This document shows positions 35,401 through 46,344 of a stretch of 64,000 nt of DNA, piece by piece (position 1 is the first letter of the stretch; every line of letters begins with the position of its first letter). The position numbers and the translations under genes were made by a program. The stretch is from Porodaedalea pini (Eukaryota; Basidiomycota; Agaricomycetes; Hymenochaetales; Hymenochaetaceae), in NCBI GenBank assembly GCA_002794775.1, contig NBAY01000031.1, forward strand, positions 372,001 to 436,000. Reading direction: 5' to 3'. The notes beneath the pieces were generated by a model. The model was not told where the DNA came from. It worked only from the letters and a program-made list of their open reading frames with translations, and made no database searches.

Positions 35401-37750
35401 TCTCTTTCTGAGAAGGCTGCTATGGGCGTCGCGTTTCAAATCAACGAGGAACAGCGCAAAGTCTTCTCGGCGAAACGCATGGAATGCAAGATGTTGGGCC
35501 CCGACACGGTCATCGAAAAGCCTTGGCTGACAAAGCCTAACCGGCGCGCTCGCGTGGCGTACTGGCTCACGTATGCCATTGCGACACTCGGCATCGCTGC
35601 AAGCTTCGTACGGATATGGTTCGGAGCGAGGACCACACAGCTTCTCAAGGGCAACCTGTGTCCGGTGTTCGAAGACGATTTCAGTGGTGACAGTATCGAT
35701 ACGAGCAAGTGGGCCTGGGATGTCGCTATGGGTGGCTTTGGGTGAGTAAGCATTCTTGCACTTCCCTTCTTTACAGTGGGATACCTGCGCTTCCTTTTCC
35801 CTACCCCCTTTTGCTGCCGCAGCAGGAAGTTACCAGGCTTACCTGCTGTGTTCTATCTCTTCTTCGCCGAGAGTGGTCAGTTTTTCCCATCTTCCGACAA
35901 GCGGGTTCGTCTCATATTGCCACTCATACTCCGGCGGCGGCGGTAAAATCGTTTTCCATCCAGTCTATCTATTTCCTCGACTGAAAAACCCCCGCCCCCT
36001 CGATTGTTTTCATTCTTCGGCCCCATTCCCCTGTGAAGCCCGCATGCTTGCATGCCCTTCAGTGGTCGGACGATGCCGAGTTATTGATTTACATTTTTAA
36101 CTTGGCGGTTCGTGATCGACGTGTCTTCGTCTTGCACTATTTTGTGGCCACCAATCTCTTGTCTTCAGATTCCTTTTCGCTTGGTTCAGTCCTAAGTCAT
36201 TTTGATCTACAGGAATGGAGAGTTCGAAATGATGACGAATTCGCCGAACAACTCGTTCGTCCAAGATGGCATACTCTATATCGTCCCAACCCTCACTTCC
36301 GACGTCATTGGGCCCGACGCCATCTTCAATGGCTATACCTTCAATATCACCGGCTGTACCTCGCTCAACGCCTCGGCGTGCGGTGCTGTGTCCAACCAGA
36401 CCACGAAGACCGTCATTAACCCCGTCCAGTCCGCGCGCCTCACTACTGTCAACAGCACGTCGATTCAGTACGGAAAAGTCGAGATCCGCGCCAAGATAGC
36501 GACCGGAGACTGGCTGTGGCCTGCACTCTGGATGCTTCCCGTCGACAACACGTATGGACCATGGCCGATTTCTGGAGAGATCGACATCATGGAGGCTCGC
36601 GGTAACGCCAGAAGCTATCCCGCTCAGGGCGTCGATACTGTTCGCGCGAGCCTTAATTGGGGTCCGCTTACATGGCTCAACGAGGTTTTCAGGACGTACG
36701 GCTTTTGGAGCGCTCGTCGTTCTACTTACAATGAAGGCTTCCATACGTACACGCTCGAGTGGTCGGACAAATTTATGTGCGTCTTAGCATTACTGGGTTG
36801 CCCCGGCCCTCCATGATCTGACGTCTTTTCTTCGCAGTCGCGCTTATGTTGATACGCGGCTTCACTTTATGCTCGACATAACGTTCAACGAGCCGTTCTT
36901 CAACCGTGGCAAGTTCCCACTTACTGTCTTTAACGGTACTTCGGAGATTTCCGTCCCGAATCCGTGGGGTGATGATAGCTTTTCTGCGCCCTTTGACCAA
37001 TGTACGTTTCTTCATTTTTGCAAAACAGGTGATGCTGACTATATGGCTAGCGTTCTACCTGATCATGGATGTCGCTGTCGGTGGTACTAACGGTTGGTTC
37101 CCAGACAATGTAGGCAACAAGCCATGGCTCGACCAGTCTAACTGTACGTTCAATATGTCCACGCTTCGAAACCCAGTAGCTTATTTGTCCACATTCTTTA
37201 GCTGCGATGTACGACTTCGCACATGCGCAGGACACATGGTATCCCACCTGGCCAAAAGATGTCCGTGAACGTGGTATGGCTGTGTAAATTGTCTCGTCTT
37301 CGTTCATTCCTAGAGCTCTTTAAGCTAATAATTCTTTCAGCGACTACGTCAAGATGTGGCAGCTTTGCTAGAAAAGCATCCGCATTTTATTCATTCCTTG
37401 TCCTTTCGGATCCTTCAATGCCCTTCTCGTTGCGGTGAAGATCGCTCTTCAAAACACACGACCTGCGATTCTACCGACTTCTATACAGGACAACATTATC
37501 TATATGTTACGTTGATACACATTCTTAACTCCTATCCTCACTCACTATAACACGATGCACATGCACTATCTTTTCCTCGGTGCACACTTCCTTCATCCTT
37601 CTCATATATCTTCTCTTCTCTGTGTCGCCCTATCTATGTCCAAATATGAATCCTGGACTATGAAGCGCTCTTTCATCTTACATCCTTCTTTTTTTCAGGG
37701 TTTTGGCCTTTTCCTTGTTTGCTTTCGAGTCTTGTGTCGTGAAAATCCAC
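32443..37750 (+). repeat. Segmental duplication, copy B (GH16 gene and flanks)
   Basis: Direct copy of 20848-26230, offset about 11.5 kb; see copy A for the landmarks. Upstream non-coding sequence has diverged with many indels, while the coding exons have none that change length. Confidence 0.85.
34660..37371 (+). CDS. GH16 glucanase-like type II membrane protein, copy B
   Basis: Six exons: 34660-35741, 36213-36776, 36838-37001, 37051-37143, 37202-37283, 37341-37371. The exon lengths 1082, 564, 164, 93, 82 and 31 nt are identical to those of copy A; 671 residues. All landmarks are kept: Ser/Pro-rich N-terminus, membrane span (WLTYAIATLGIAASFVRIW), GEIDIMEA catalytic motif, NGWFPDN segment and KMWQLC end. 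Intron 1 is again long (471 nt). Differences from copy A are mainly substitutions in the N-terminal linker, while the catalytic part is nearly unchanged, which suggests both proteins remain under selection. A role in cell-wall glucan remodelling is inferred, as for copy A. Confidence 0.92.
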
Positions 37751-38169
37751 ATGCTCTGAATTATTGTCCGGAACAAACAGCTTTATCGTTGTACAACATT
37801 GCAGGGTTGGATAACAGTCTTCTCGTTACAACCTTTGTTTGCGCGTCAAGTACGTCTGTACTTGTTCATTCCGGCCTCTCGCCTTCTGATGTTCGGTTGT
37901 TCCGTCGCCAATATCGGCTTTGTGCATATTTGGGCAAGCGAGATTGTTTCGCCTTCCGGTTTAAATAACGCTGTAATTCCACTGCTCTTTTCTCCCATAC
38001 ATGGACAGGTCTTGAGTCATCAGGTTCTCAGGGATCCACGATTTCACGGCATCTCTTCGTTGCGATAGTCGTCCGAATTTTCTAAGTCGTGCCATACTTA
38101 TCCGAGTCATCCGCTTCGACTTCTGCAGACCAACATCACCCTGTAGCGATTTATCTTCCTTCACTTCCC

Positions 38170-39760
38170 TCTCCGAATCCCTCTCTCGCATGATGCTGCA
38201 AGCGTCACTCCGCATGCTCCAGAAGGCGCGTCAGGCGCAGGCGACCGGAGCGCGTTAGGCGGGCGATGAACAGCTCGGGGCACATCAGAAGTATGTCAAA
38301 TCGAAGTCAACTGTACCTTGACTCCTGAGGAGCATCCTGCAGAACGTACGCATATGTTTCATCCCGGAAAGACTAAGTCGTCTGGAAGCCTTCCGAGGGC
38401 TGCACCGACGGAGGCGAACTAGTAACCATGCGCCGTCAGAGCCACTGTCCAGTCCGATTAAGCAAGATCATTATGCACAGTCTGGTGACTCCCTCGCTCC
38501 CCGGCTCCTTCTCTAATATGTCTGGCACATACCCGAGCTCCTTCGCCCAGAACAAGTCTGCTCCTCCAACGCCTTCTGTCGTTGGTTCGGGCGAAGGTAC
38601 GTATGATGACTCTTGATTGCACTCCAGTGCTGGCCTCGATTCCGTCTCGTCCACAACTTCCAATGGCTTGTCCTCCGACGACCTCCCCTCTGGAATCCCC
38701 AAACCACAGTGCTATCGAACAGTTCTTCCGATGAACCCTCACTGCAAACGTCACTTCACTAATCTTCACTACGTGAATCGCCTCAACCAAGGCGCGCCAG
38801 AATTGTGAGCGCGGAAGTTTGCTCGGGAAGAAGACGCGCTTCATGCAGTGCGAGGGGCGGCAGTGTGGACAAGAACACATTAGGCTCGAGAAAGAGCGAC
38901 ACGGAGAAGAAGAGCGTCAGAAACTCAAGCAGCAGCAACGGGAAGAGAAGAACGGCGAATGCGCTTGACAGGTGAGGCAATATTTATTCGGGGGCCCTCG
39001 AGGCTTATGAAGCCGAGCTTGTCAAGCGAACGGAGTGGAATTGTAAGTGGTTCGAAGCCAATCTCCAGAAGCGAGACAGGAGACAGAGGGAGGCAGAATC
39101 CCGAGAGACAAGCTCCAGAAGACAGCGCGCGAGGAGCAGGAGCGAAAACGGCGGGAGGCATTCAATTCTTGCCCGCGTGATCGTACAGTCGAGGACCCGT
39201 TCTACCCATTCCCGCTCCCACCCGCACGCAAGATCTGTGAAGCTCGGGTGCTCACACAGCGACCTCCTCTTCAACCCGAGCAATTGGCCGCACGCGCTGA
39301 CAGCCAAGCTTGTCAACCCCCTCGTTGCACTCTTCGAGCGGTTTGAGGCCGTGTGGGAGGTCATTTCTTCTATGTCCAGTGATGCCTTCGCAAGCATCCC
39401 ATCGCCGTTGCTCATCATCCCGCGTTCGTCCGCAGACGTTACTACACCGCATGTTCTCGAGTTCATGCGCCACGCGAAGCGGGGTCCGGACGTCACGACA
39501 TCCAAGCAGCTCAGACACTAAGCAATGAAGGAGCTGAAGAGTCAGCGCTCGTACAAGCTGACAACGTGCGTCCTTCCACGCGTCGTCGATGATGTCGAGC
39601 GCTCTCTGCAGCGGAAGTCGTGCAGAAGGCGCTTACTGACCTTAAGTCTGCGAGCTGAGCACGCCCGTCGCAAATCCCTAACCGATCCCATCCCATGTAG
39701 TCCTATGCAAGCCATCTTGGATACTTGGGCTCTGTATCTCTTATTCGATTCGATGGACAA
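38170..39760 (+). pseudogene. Relic of the unrecognised gene family that starts at 63416
   Basis: Broken plus-strand coding remnants. Pieces match the 5' part of the gene at the right window edge: CAGAAGGCGCG(T/C)CAGG near 38222, CATCCCGG near 38360, and GAGCCAC..(T)CTAGTCCGAT(T/C)AAGC near 38439 (peptide SEPLSSPIKQ against SEPPSSPIKR). Downstream, frames give a Glu/Arg/Lys-rich coiled-coil-like stretch (about 38870-39160). A more ordered segment follows (FNPSNWPHALTAKLV.., about 39240-39520). Stops and frame changes occur throughout. I do not recognise the family. Confidence 0.55.
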
Positions 39761-40673
39761 TGATTCAGAATACCCGTTACCGTGCAGATGCCGATGTATC
39801 GCTAGCTTTTCCTCTTTTCCATCGGTAATGTCCCATACCTACGCTCATCCCTTTTCTCTCCATTCAAGCTTTACGCACTGACAACTCGAGCTCATGCCTT
39901 GCATGTCCTCCATATATGCCTTCTCCTCTAAACGACTCCCTTCCCGCATACTTCCTTCTCCTTCCTCTCTTTCTCTCTCTTTTTTTTCTCTCCACTTACC
40001 GCCTGAATATCTCTTTGATCTTACAACCGTCCTCATTGTGTGGTGTGTACCAATAGATCAATAACCTGAATACTACAATCCACTGTCTTCCTCAACGATT
40101 TGGATGAGATGGGCAGTTATGCGTGAATCGTAATAACTCAAATTTTTTTCCTATTCATGATATCGGACCTAGCATTTATTTCGCTGCACCAGTGCATAGC
40201 ACACCAAGAATACTTGCGCTCAGTTCAGCTCATCGTTATGTGGCAAGAGCCCTTTTGGTTGGGACAGTATGGGATTGGAAATCCGAGTGCGTCGTATGCG
40301 AATCAGCACTTGTCTCGACACGATACAAAATGTTCAAATGCATAGCAAGGAATTCGGACCCCAATAGCTTGCCGACCAAAGTACCCCTCAGAGCATCCTC
40401 TGCATCGTCGTCAGATCCAGAAATGATGCAACACGTAGGACAATGAAATTCTGTTGGGGTTGAGGGCATCCAGTGCAGAGGGCTTCCACTACTTTACAAG
40501 GCGTGATCGAAGAATGGCAGAAATAATATATTGCACATGGCGCGAGTACATAATATGAAAGCTATTCTACTCAGATATGTTTTCAACATGCAGTTCCCTA
40601 CAATCAGAAGCACAGGCAATGAGACAAATAACACTAGCAAGGACTTGAGAATTACTATACTCACTTCAAATCA
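39761..40673. other. No gene seen
   Basis: Between the relic and the stop codon of the NLR gene. Frames are short and show no known motif. The 3' flank of the NLR lies at its right end. Confidence 0.5.
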
Positions 40674-43600
40674 CTATGCCTTCTCTTCATTCCTGAGATC
40701 TGTCCAAGCATGGTAGAGACTTTTCCAATCGATTCTGACAGGATGCCCGACTGCATTGTACGGCATGCATGCTAGACTCATATCGCACACGCCATTTCGA
40801 TACTCATGAGGGACCCACAACAGCAGACCTCCATCCAACGTTCGGATCCATCCATCAAGCGGAATAATCGAAGGAATATTCGAGAAGGCAACACGTGTTT
40901 CTTCGTCGGAGACGTTAGTTTCAGAGATCGATACAAAGCATTCGTCACCAGGACTCCAATGAATTCCGCCCTGAGGTAATTTGCCGACAGGTGCGCCGCT
41001 CTCAGCATCCCATATGCGAACCGTCTTGTCAAAAGACCCAGAGATGATTCGGGTTCCATCTGGAGAGTACACAACAGAGTAGACCCAGCCCGTATGGCCT
41101 CGAAGCGGCTCGCCGATGGGTGCGCCGCTGTGAGCATCCCACATCCGAATCGTCTTGTCGGAAGACCCAGAGATGATTCGGGTTCCATCTGGAGAGTACA
41201 CAACAGACAAGACCACGCCCGTATGACCTCGAAGCGGTTCGCCAACGGGAGCGCCGCTCTCAGCATCCCACCCGATCGGCCCGAGATCGAGCCTCGAGAC
41301 CCAGAGCGGTATGTCGGCGGCGACGGGAGCGCCGCTCTCAGCACATGCGACGCGAGCGTAAGACAGAGATGACGCATCTGAGAGTACCCGACAGACGGTA
41401 TGCTCGAAGTTCGCCACGGAGCGCCGCTCTCAGCATCCCACATCCGAATCGTATTGTCAGAAGACCCAGAGATGATTCGGGTTCCATCTGGTGAGTACCC
41501 AACAGACGAGACCCGGTCCGTATGGCCTCGAAACGGCTCCCCGACAGGAGCCCCGCTCTCAGCATCCCACATCCGAACCGTATTGTCAGACGACCCAGAG
41601 ATAATTCGGGTTCCATCTGGAGAGTACCCAACAGACAAGACCCCGCCCGTATGGCCTCGAAACGGCTCGCCAACGGGAGCGCCGCTCTCGGCGTCCCACA
41701 TCTGAATCGTCTTGTCGGAAGACCCAGAGATGATTCGGCTTCCATCTGAAAGGTACCCAACAGAGTTGACCCCGTCCATATGGCCTCGGAGCGGCTCCCC
41801 GACAGGAGCCCCGCTCTCAGCATCCCACATCCGAATCGTCGAGTCGTAAGACCCAGAGATAATTCGGGTTCCATCTGGAGAGTACCCAACAGAGAAGACC
41901 CCGCCCGTATGGCCTCGAAGCGGCTCACCGACGGGAGCGCCGCTCTCAGCATCCCAGATACGAATTGTCTTGTCAGAAGACCCAGAGATGATTCGGGTTC
42001 CATCTGGAGAGTACCCAACAGACAAGACCCAGCCCGTATGACCTCGAAGTGGCTCGCCGATGGGTGCGCCGCTCTCAGCATCCCACATGAGAATTGTCCC
42101 GTCAAAAGACCCAGAGATGATTCGGGTTCCATCTGGAGAGTACCCAACAGACAAGACCCGGTCCGTATGGCCTTGAAGCGGCTCCCCGACAGGAGCCCCG
42201 CATCCCACATCCGAATCGTCGAGTCCCAAGACCCAGAGATGATTCGGGTTCCATCTGGAGAGTACCCAACAGACAAGACCCGGTCCGTATGGCCTCGAAG
42301 CGGCTCGCCGACGGGACCGCCGCTGTGAGCATCCCACATCCGAATCGTCTTATCAGAAGACCCAGAGATGATTCGGGTTCCATCTGGAGAGTAGCCAACA
42401 GAGTTGACCCCGCCCGTATGGCCTCGAAGAGTCTCGCCGACGGGAGCGCCGCTCTCAGCATCCCACATCCGAACCGTCTTGTCGTAAGACCCAGAGACGA
42501 TTCGGCTTCCATCCGGAGAGTACCCAACAGACCTGACCCGACTTGTATGGCCTCGAAGCGGTTCCCCGACGGGAGCGCCGCTCGCAGCATCCCACATCCG
42601 AATTGTATAGGCGGAAGACCCAGAGATGATTCGGCTTCCATTTGGAGAGTATTGGACACAGCTTACGCTAGATTCTGTCAGTATTGTCTGTAGGCTAACG
42701 GGCCAACTTGCATTGCGTCCGGCCAAAACCTGCTGCGAGTTTTTGAATTTGCAACCGTGTGCCTTTATTACCATGGACTCCGATGGTGCCCAGAACAACG
42801 CTGAAACGTAGATGTGCGGGGTGCTCCTCGACATCGGTTCATGGAGTCCTGTTACAAACCGGTAAAAGTCCAAGGTTGCATTACAAAGCTTTGCATCATC
42901 CTACGTGTGCGCAAGTTGCGAAGTCAGTTGTTATTTTAAACGATTACGACCATTATCTCCGACCTTGTAGACACTTTGCAGTTTCTGCAAAATGGTGTTT
43001 GCTGCTTTGAGCTCTGACATCAGACTCAATGCCTCCAGCCAGTACAGCGACTTTGTTTCGCATAAAAACCTGTGCAGTATGTCCCCCATCTCTCGTTTAC
43101 ACTGATCTTCGGATTTAGACAGATGGTCCAGCCAGTAGAAGCAGCTGTACTGCAGCTCCCGAGGTATACATCGAGCCACGCGCTCCTCGAGATCAACCAC
43201 ATCGACATTGCGAAGATACGACGATTCCAGTCCGCAAACGTTGAACTTTAGGCCAGCCTCCATGATTTCAAAGCACTGCTTCGACATTATTGCATCCAAC
43301 TCTGCTGTTTTCATCCAGAAGTCCCTGGATCACGTCTCGCTTCCGATGAAGTCGAGGAATGAAGGATGGCATACTCGGATAGCATCCGTCTGTGAATCGG
43401 CAGTAATAATTGACCCTAGTTGCCGCAGCACAACCTCCAGTTCCTGTGGTAAAACACGAATGCCCGCCCCGGAGATGAACGCATGCAGAGCCTTGGCGGG
43501 AAGTAACCTGTTTCTCGACGTCACATATATCAGACCGACGATGAGTTTGACCGCCTTTTTGTTGGCTGCCGAAGATCCCGCAACACTGTGAAGTACTCGT

Positions 43601-45943
43601 AGGTACAATGCGTCGAGTTCTGCCTCCGGATCAGAAGCATTACCTGAGCAAAGTAAATCCTCTATCGCATCAAGCTTCCCGAATATCAAGCCGCTCACAT
43701 ACGACATAACGGTGGCGATCCATATGAAAAGCCCAAACGACTTCCGTCCAAGGGCCCAAATCTGAATATCTGACACGTACGCCTGAAGCTCCATAAGAGG
43801 TCCTTGGGGCGAAAATTGCCATCGGATGAATGACAGGATGTCTCCGTCAGCGTTCTGCGTGAATAAGTCACAATGTGTCACGAGCCCTTCGAGTCGCTGC
43901 AGTCCCTTCTCAATATCTGGTAAGGGCCTGCTTGTGACGATAAGCCTGAGCCATGGTGCAAGGAGTATCATCTGTGCGAGGAATAATGATAGAGTTTTGT
44001 TGTCGTCGCATTCATCCAAAGCGTCTATAACAATGATAATCGACTCATGGGGCGGATCCTGTGAAACCTTCTGGAACGGACCTGCCAGTAGTGCTTCGAA
44101 TTGAAGTGGCAGTGCGTCGTACTCGATTTGTGGATCACCCTTGAGTACACCCAAAAGGATATTGCGGTAGGATATATATACCCTGGCAATCGAATATGCA
44201 AGAGTGTGTATCAACCGGACAGGATTCCTTGGTTCTGGGACGTCTCTCTTGCAGAAGAACGAGCCTGTCAAACGAGCCTGATTGCGCAATGCGAATGCGA
44301 CAGACGATGCGACAGAGCTCTTGCCAGATCCGGCAATGCCAAACAACCAATAAACTCTTGAGGTTTGATTTTCTGAGAGCGCCAGCGACTCTATGCTCCG
44401 TAAAAGAGTCTCTCGAGTGCCTGGCATACAACAGTGACGTGGGTCGAAGGAACTGAATTTGGGTTTGATACGCTCGAGAAGCTTCTCATCCGCATCCTTA
44501 AACTGTTGCTGAGCTATGGCGAATTAATGTTTGATAGGTTTTTGGAGTCGCTCAGCACTTACAAAGCTCTGAGGTAGATTTTTGAATCTCTAAATTAGAA
44601 TTCCGAATTTCTGAGGTAGACCCTTGAATCTCTGAGGTAGCTTTCTGAATGTCGATGCTCAAGGCAAGGTCGAGGTTCTGCTTCAAGCGCATCGACTGTT
44701 CCTTTAGTCTACCAACATCGTCTTTCTTTGACTTATACCATTCTTGAAGTATCAATACTGCGTGTCGAGATAAGTATTATTTAAGTGAGAAACCAAGAAC
44801 TTCTCACCTGTTGTCGATCGAGAAGCGTATCTGATCAATCCCTCCGATGTCTCTTTGACAAAACTGACAAAGCTATAGAGAAGCTCTCGACATTCGGTCT
44901 CCTGGATGAGCTCTAGAGCTGCCTTCATCACGGGGAGTATTGATACCAAGTCATTCATGACCACAACGAGCTGCTTGTGACATGTCGGGATCTCTCGGAA
45001 TTTCTTAATTTGACAGTTAGTAAGCCGGAGAGAAGACTATTAGAGAGAACGTACGGCTACTGCTTGAGAGACTACGCCGACAGCGATCTTCGCGTGAGTG
45101 TTCACCTGTTCCAGGACTTGGTTTAGTCACTCATCGAAGAAAGTGTGGTCGAAATATCTGACCTCAGTCGCACTGCCTCCAAGCTTTACAATGTCTAAGA
45201 AGTCAAGGACCTTGTCGAGCTTGTCTAGCATAGAGACCTTTGCTGCAAGAGCGTTGCAAGCTTGAGTGCCTAGGAGACGTGCAACATCAACGGACTTTTG
45301 ACCGCGACATGGATTTAGTCACTTCTAAAGAGCTTTCCGCCTTCACTCACCGATTTCGACATCGCAAATATCATATACACGCTAGCTCCACTTTTCGTGT
45401 CTGAAGAAGCGTCAATCGTACGCCTTCGTACTCTGGAATCGATCCGGCCACCTTTCCGCTCAACTGTTTTATCTTCACCGAACTCGTCCGGATTGAACGT
45501 CAGAGGAATCTCAGCGATCGAGTTGTTGAAAAAACCGTTCCGGATCGTCAAAATCGCCTCCGTGGAACATTTGACATAGCTACACAAAATAATCAGATTG
45601 GTAGGGTGATGTGGGTACACAATACAGACATATCGGCCTTCCAATGAATGGAGTCCGCCTTTTTGAATACGTCGGACTTGGTCTCGAATCCCGAGTTGTC
45701 CTTATATTTGATTTTGAGGTCAGAATTTGGGCGACGCTCAGCGAAGTCGACGATGATTTCTGTATTAACAGTCAGCACATGTGTGCAGAGATACAGATAG
45801 ATCAGAATACCCTTTAGATGAAGGAATCTGGGGAGTTGATCGAGATCAGTGTGTCTGCCGTCTGACGCAGATGGAAGACTAACGACTTACCGGTCTTGAT
45901 CATCTGGCCGTGGACTGGCTTGAAGCTGTTGCAGCTGAGACAT
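40674..45943 (-). pseudogene. NACHT-WD40 NLR-like receptor with one stop and two frameshifts
   Basis: Minus strand. Exons 45891-45943, 45811-45827 (17 nt), 45630-45759, 45351-45579, 45163-45294, 45055-45105, 44808-45003, 44563-44757, 42964-44513, then 40674-42900. The first nine keep frame (2553 nt). N-terminus (residues about 20-145): a beta-rich, possibly C2-like domain (LKIKYKDNSG, AILTIRNGFFNNSIAEIP). A helical region with SEIQ/SEIR repeats follows, then NACHT with Walker A GIAGSGKSS (about 393), Walker B IIIVIDALDECDD (about 498) and an RLIVTSRPLP sensor. Codon 729 is TGA (43330-43332) where the relic paralogue reads R; the same frame continues as SRDFWMK. The WD40 array shifts frame near 42200 (7 nt missing) and near 41416. 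The end (SIIPLDGWIRTLDGGLLLWV) is the usual NWD tail. Fungal NLRs of this type control heterokaryon incompatibility or immunity. It looks recently inactivated. Confidence 0.85.
40980..42662 (-). repeat. Array of near-identical 129-bp WD40 repeats
   Basis: Twelve recognisable units of 43 codons (core GYSPDGTRIISGSxDxTIRMWD, then AESGAPVGEPLRGHT) plus one or two degenerate units at about 41275-41410. Neighbouring units are nearly the same at the DNA level. Variation is concentrated at the position after GS (S, Y, W, F), two residues later (K, S, N, G), at the last two positions before the next unit (GG, DR, GW, SR), and at the first two of the next (VL, VN, VF, VS, VR). Such patterns are known from Podospora het-d/e/r-type genes, where repeats are shuffled and a few surface positions vary. 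Confidence 0.9.
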
Positions 45944-46260
45944 GGCAGGTCTGGGGTGTAGGTAGTCCGGTCGAGGGGACGATGGTGAAGGTTGAAAGCA
46001 AGAGTAGTGGGCGACGCAAGGCGGAAGTCATTAGAGGCTGAGGCCGTGCATGCAGGCTCCCATGAGGCTCAAGCCATCATGATCGAGAAGCGCACACAGG
46101 CATTTTGTGACTCCCAAACTAATTTCTTTTCCTAGTCATTGATTTTCATTCCGAAGACTTTCCGAGTGCATTAAATTGGTAAAGCGAGAAAGTGGACCAC
46201 AATGAGCAATAAGCATGTTCAGAGTCGAAGACGGAGTGAAGTACAGGTTCAACTACGAGC

Positions 46261-46271
46261 TAATCAATCAC
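46261..46271 (+). repeat. Target-site duplication, left (TAATCAATCAC)
   Basis: This 11-base sequence occurs at both ends of the non-LTR element (again at 54292-54302) and is best explained as a duplication made on insertion. Confidence 0.85.
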
Positions 46272-46344
46272 TTTCTCTTCTTCCTACTATCATCATTGAC
46301 CGTGGGAAAATCTTGCACACAGTCTTTCTCGTACTCTCTCTGCC

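Noticed and set aside
40980..42662. Regularly spaced repeats as a possible CRISPR array
   Set aside because: The 129-bp period is coding (43-residue WD40 units), there are no unique spacers, and the genome is fungal.
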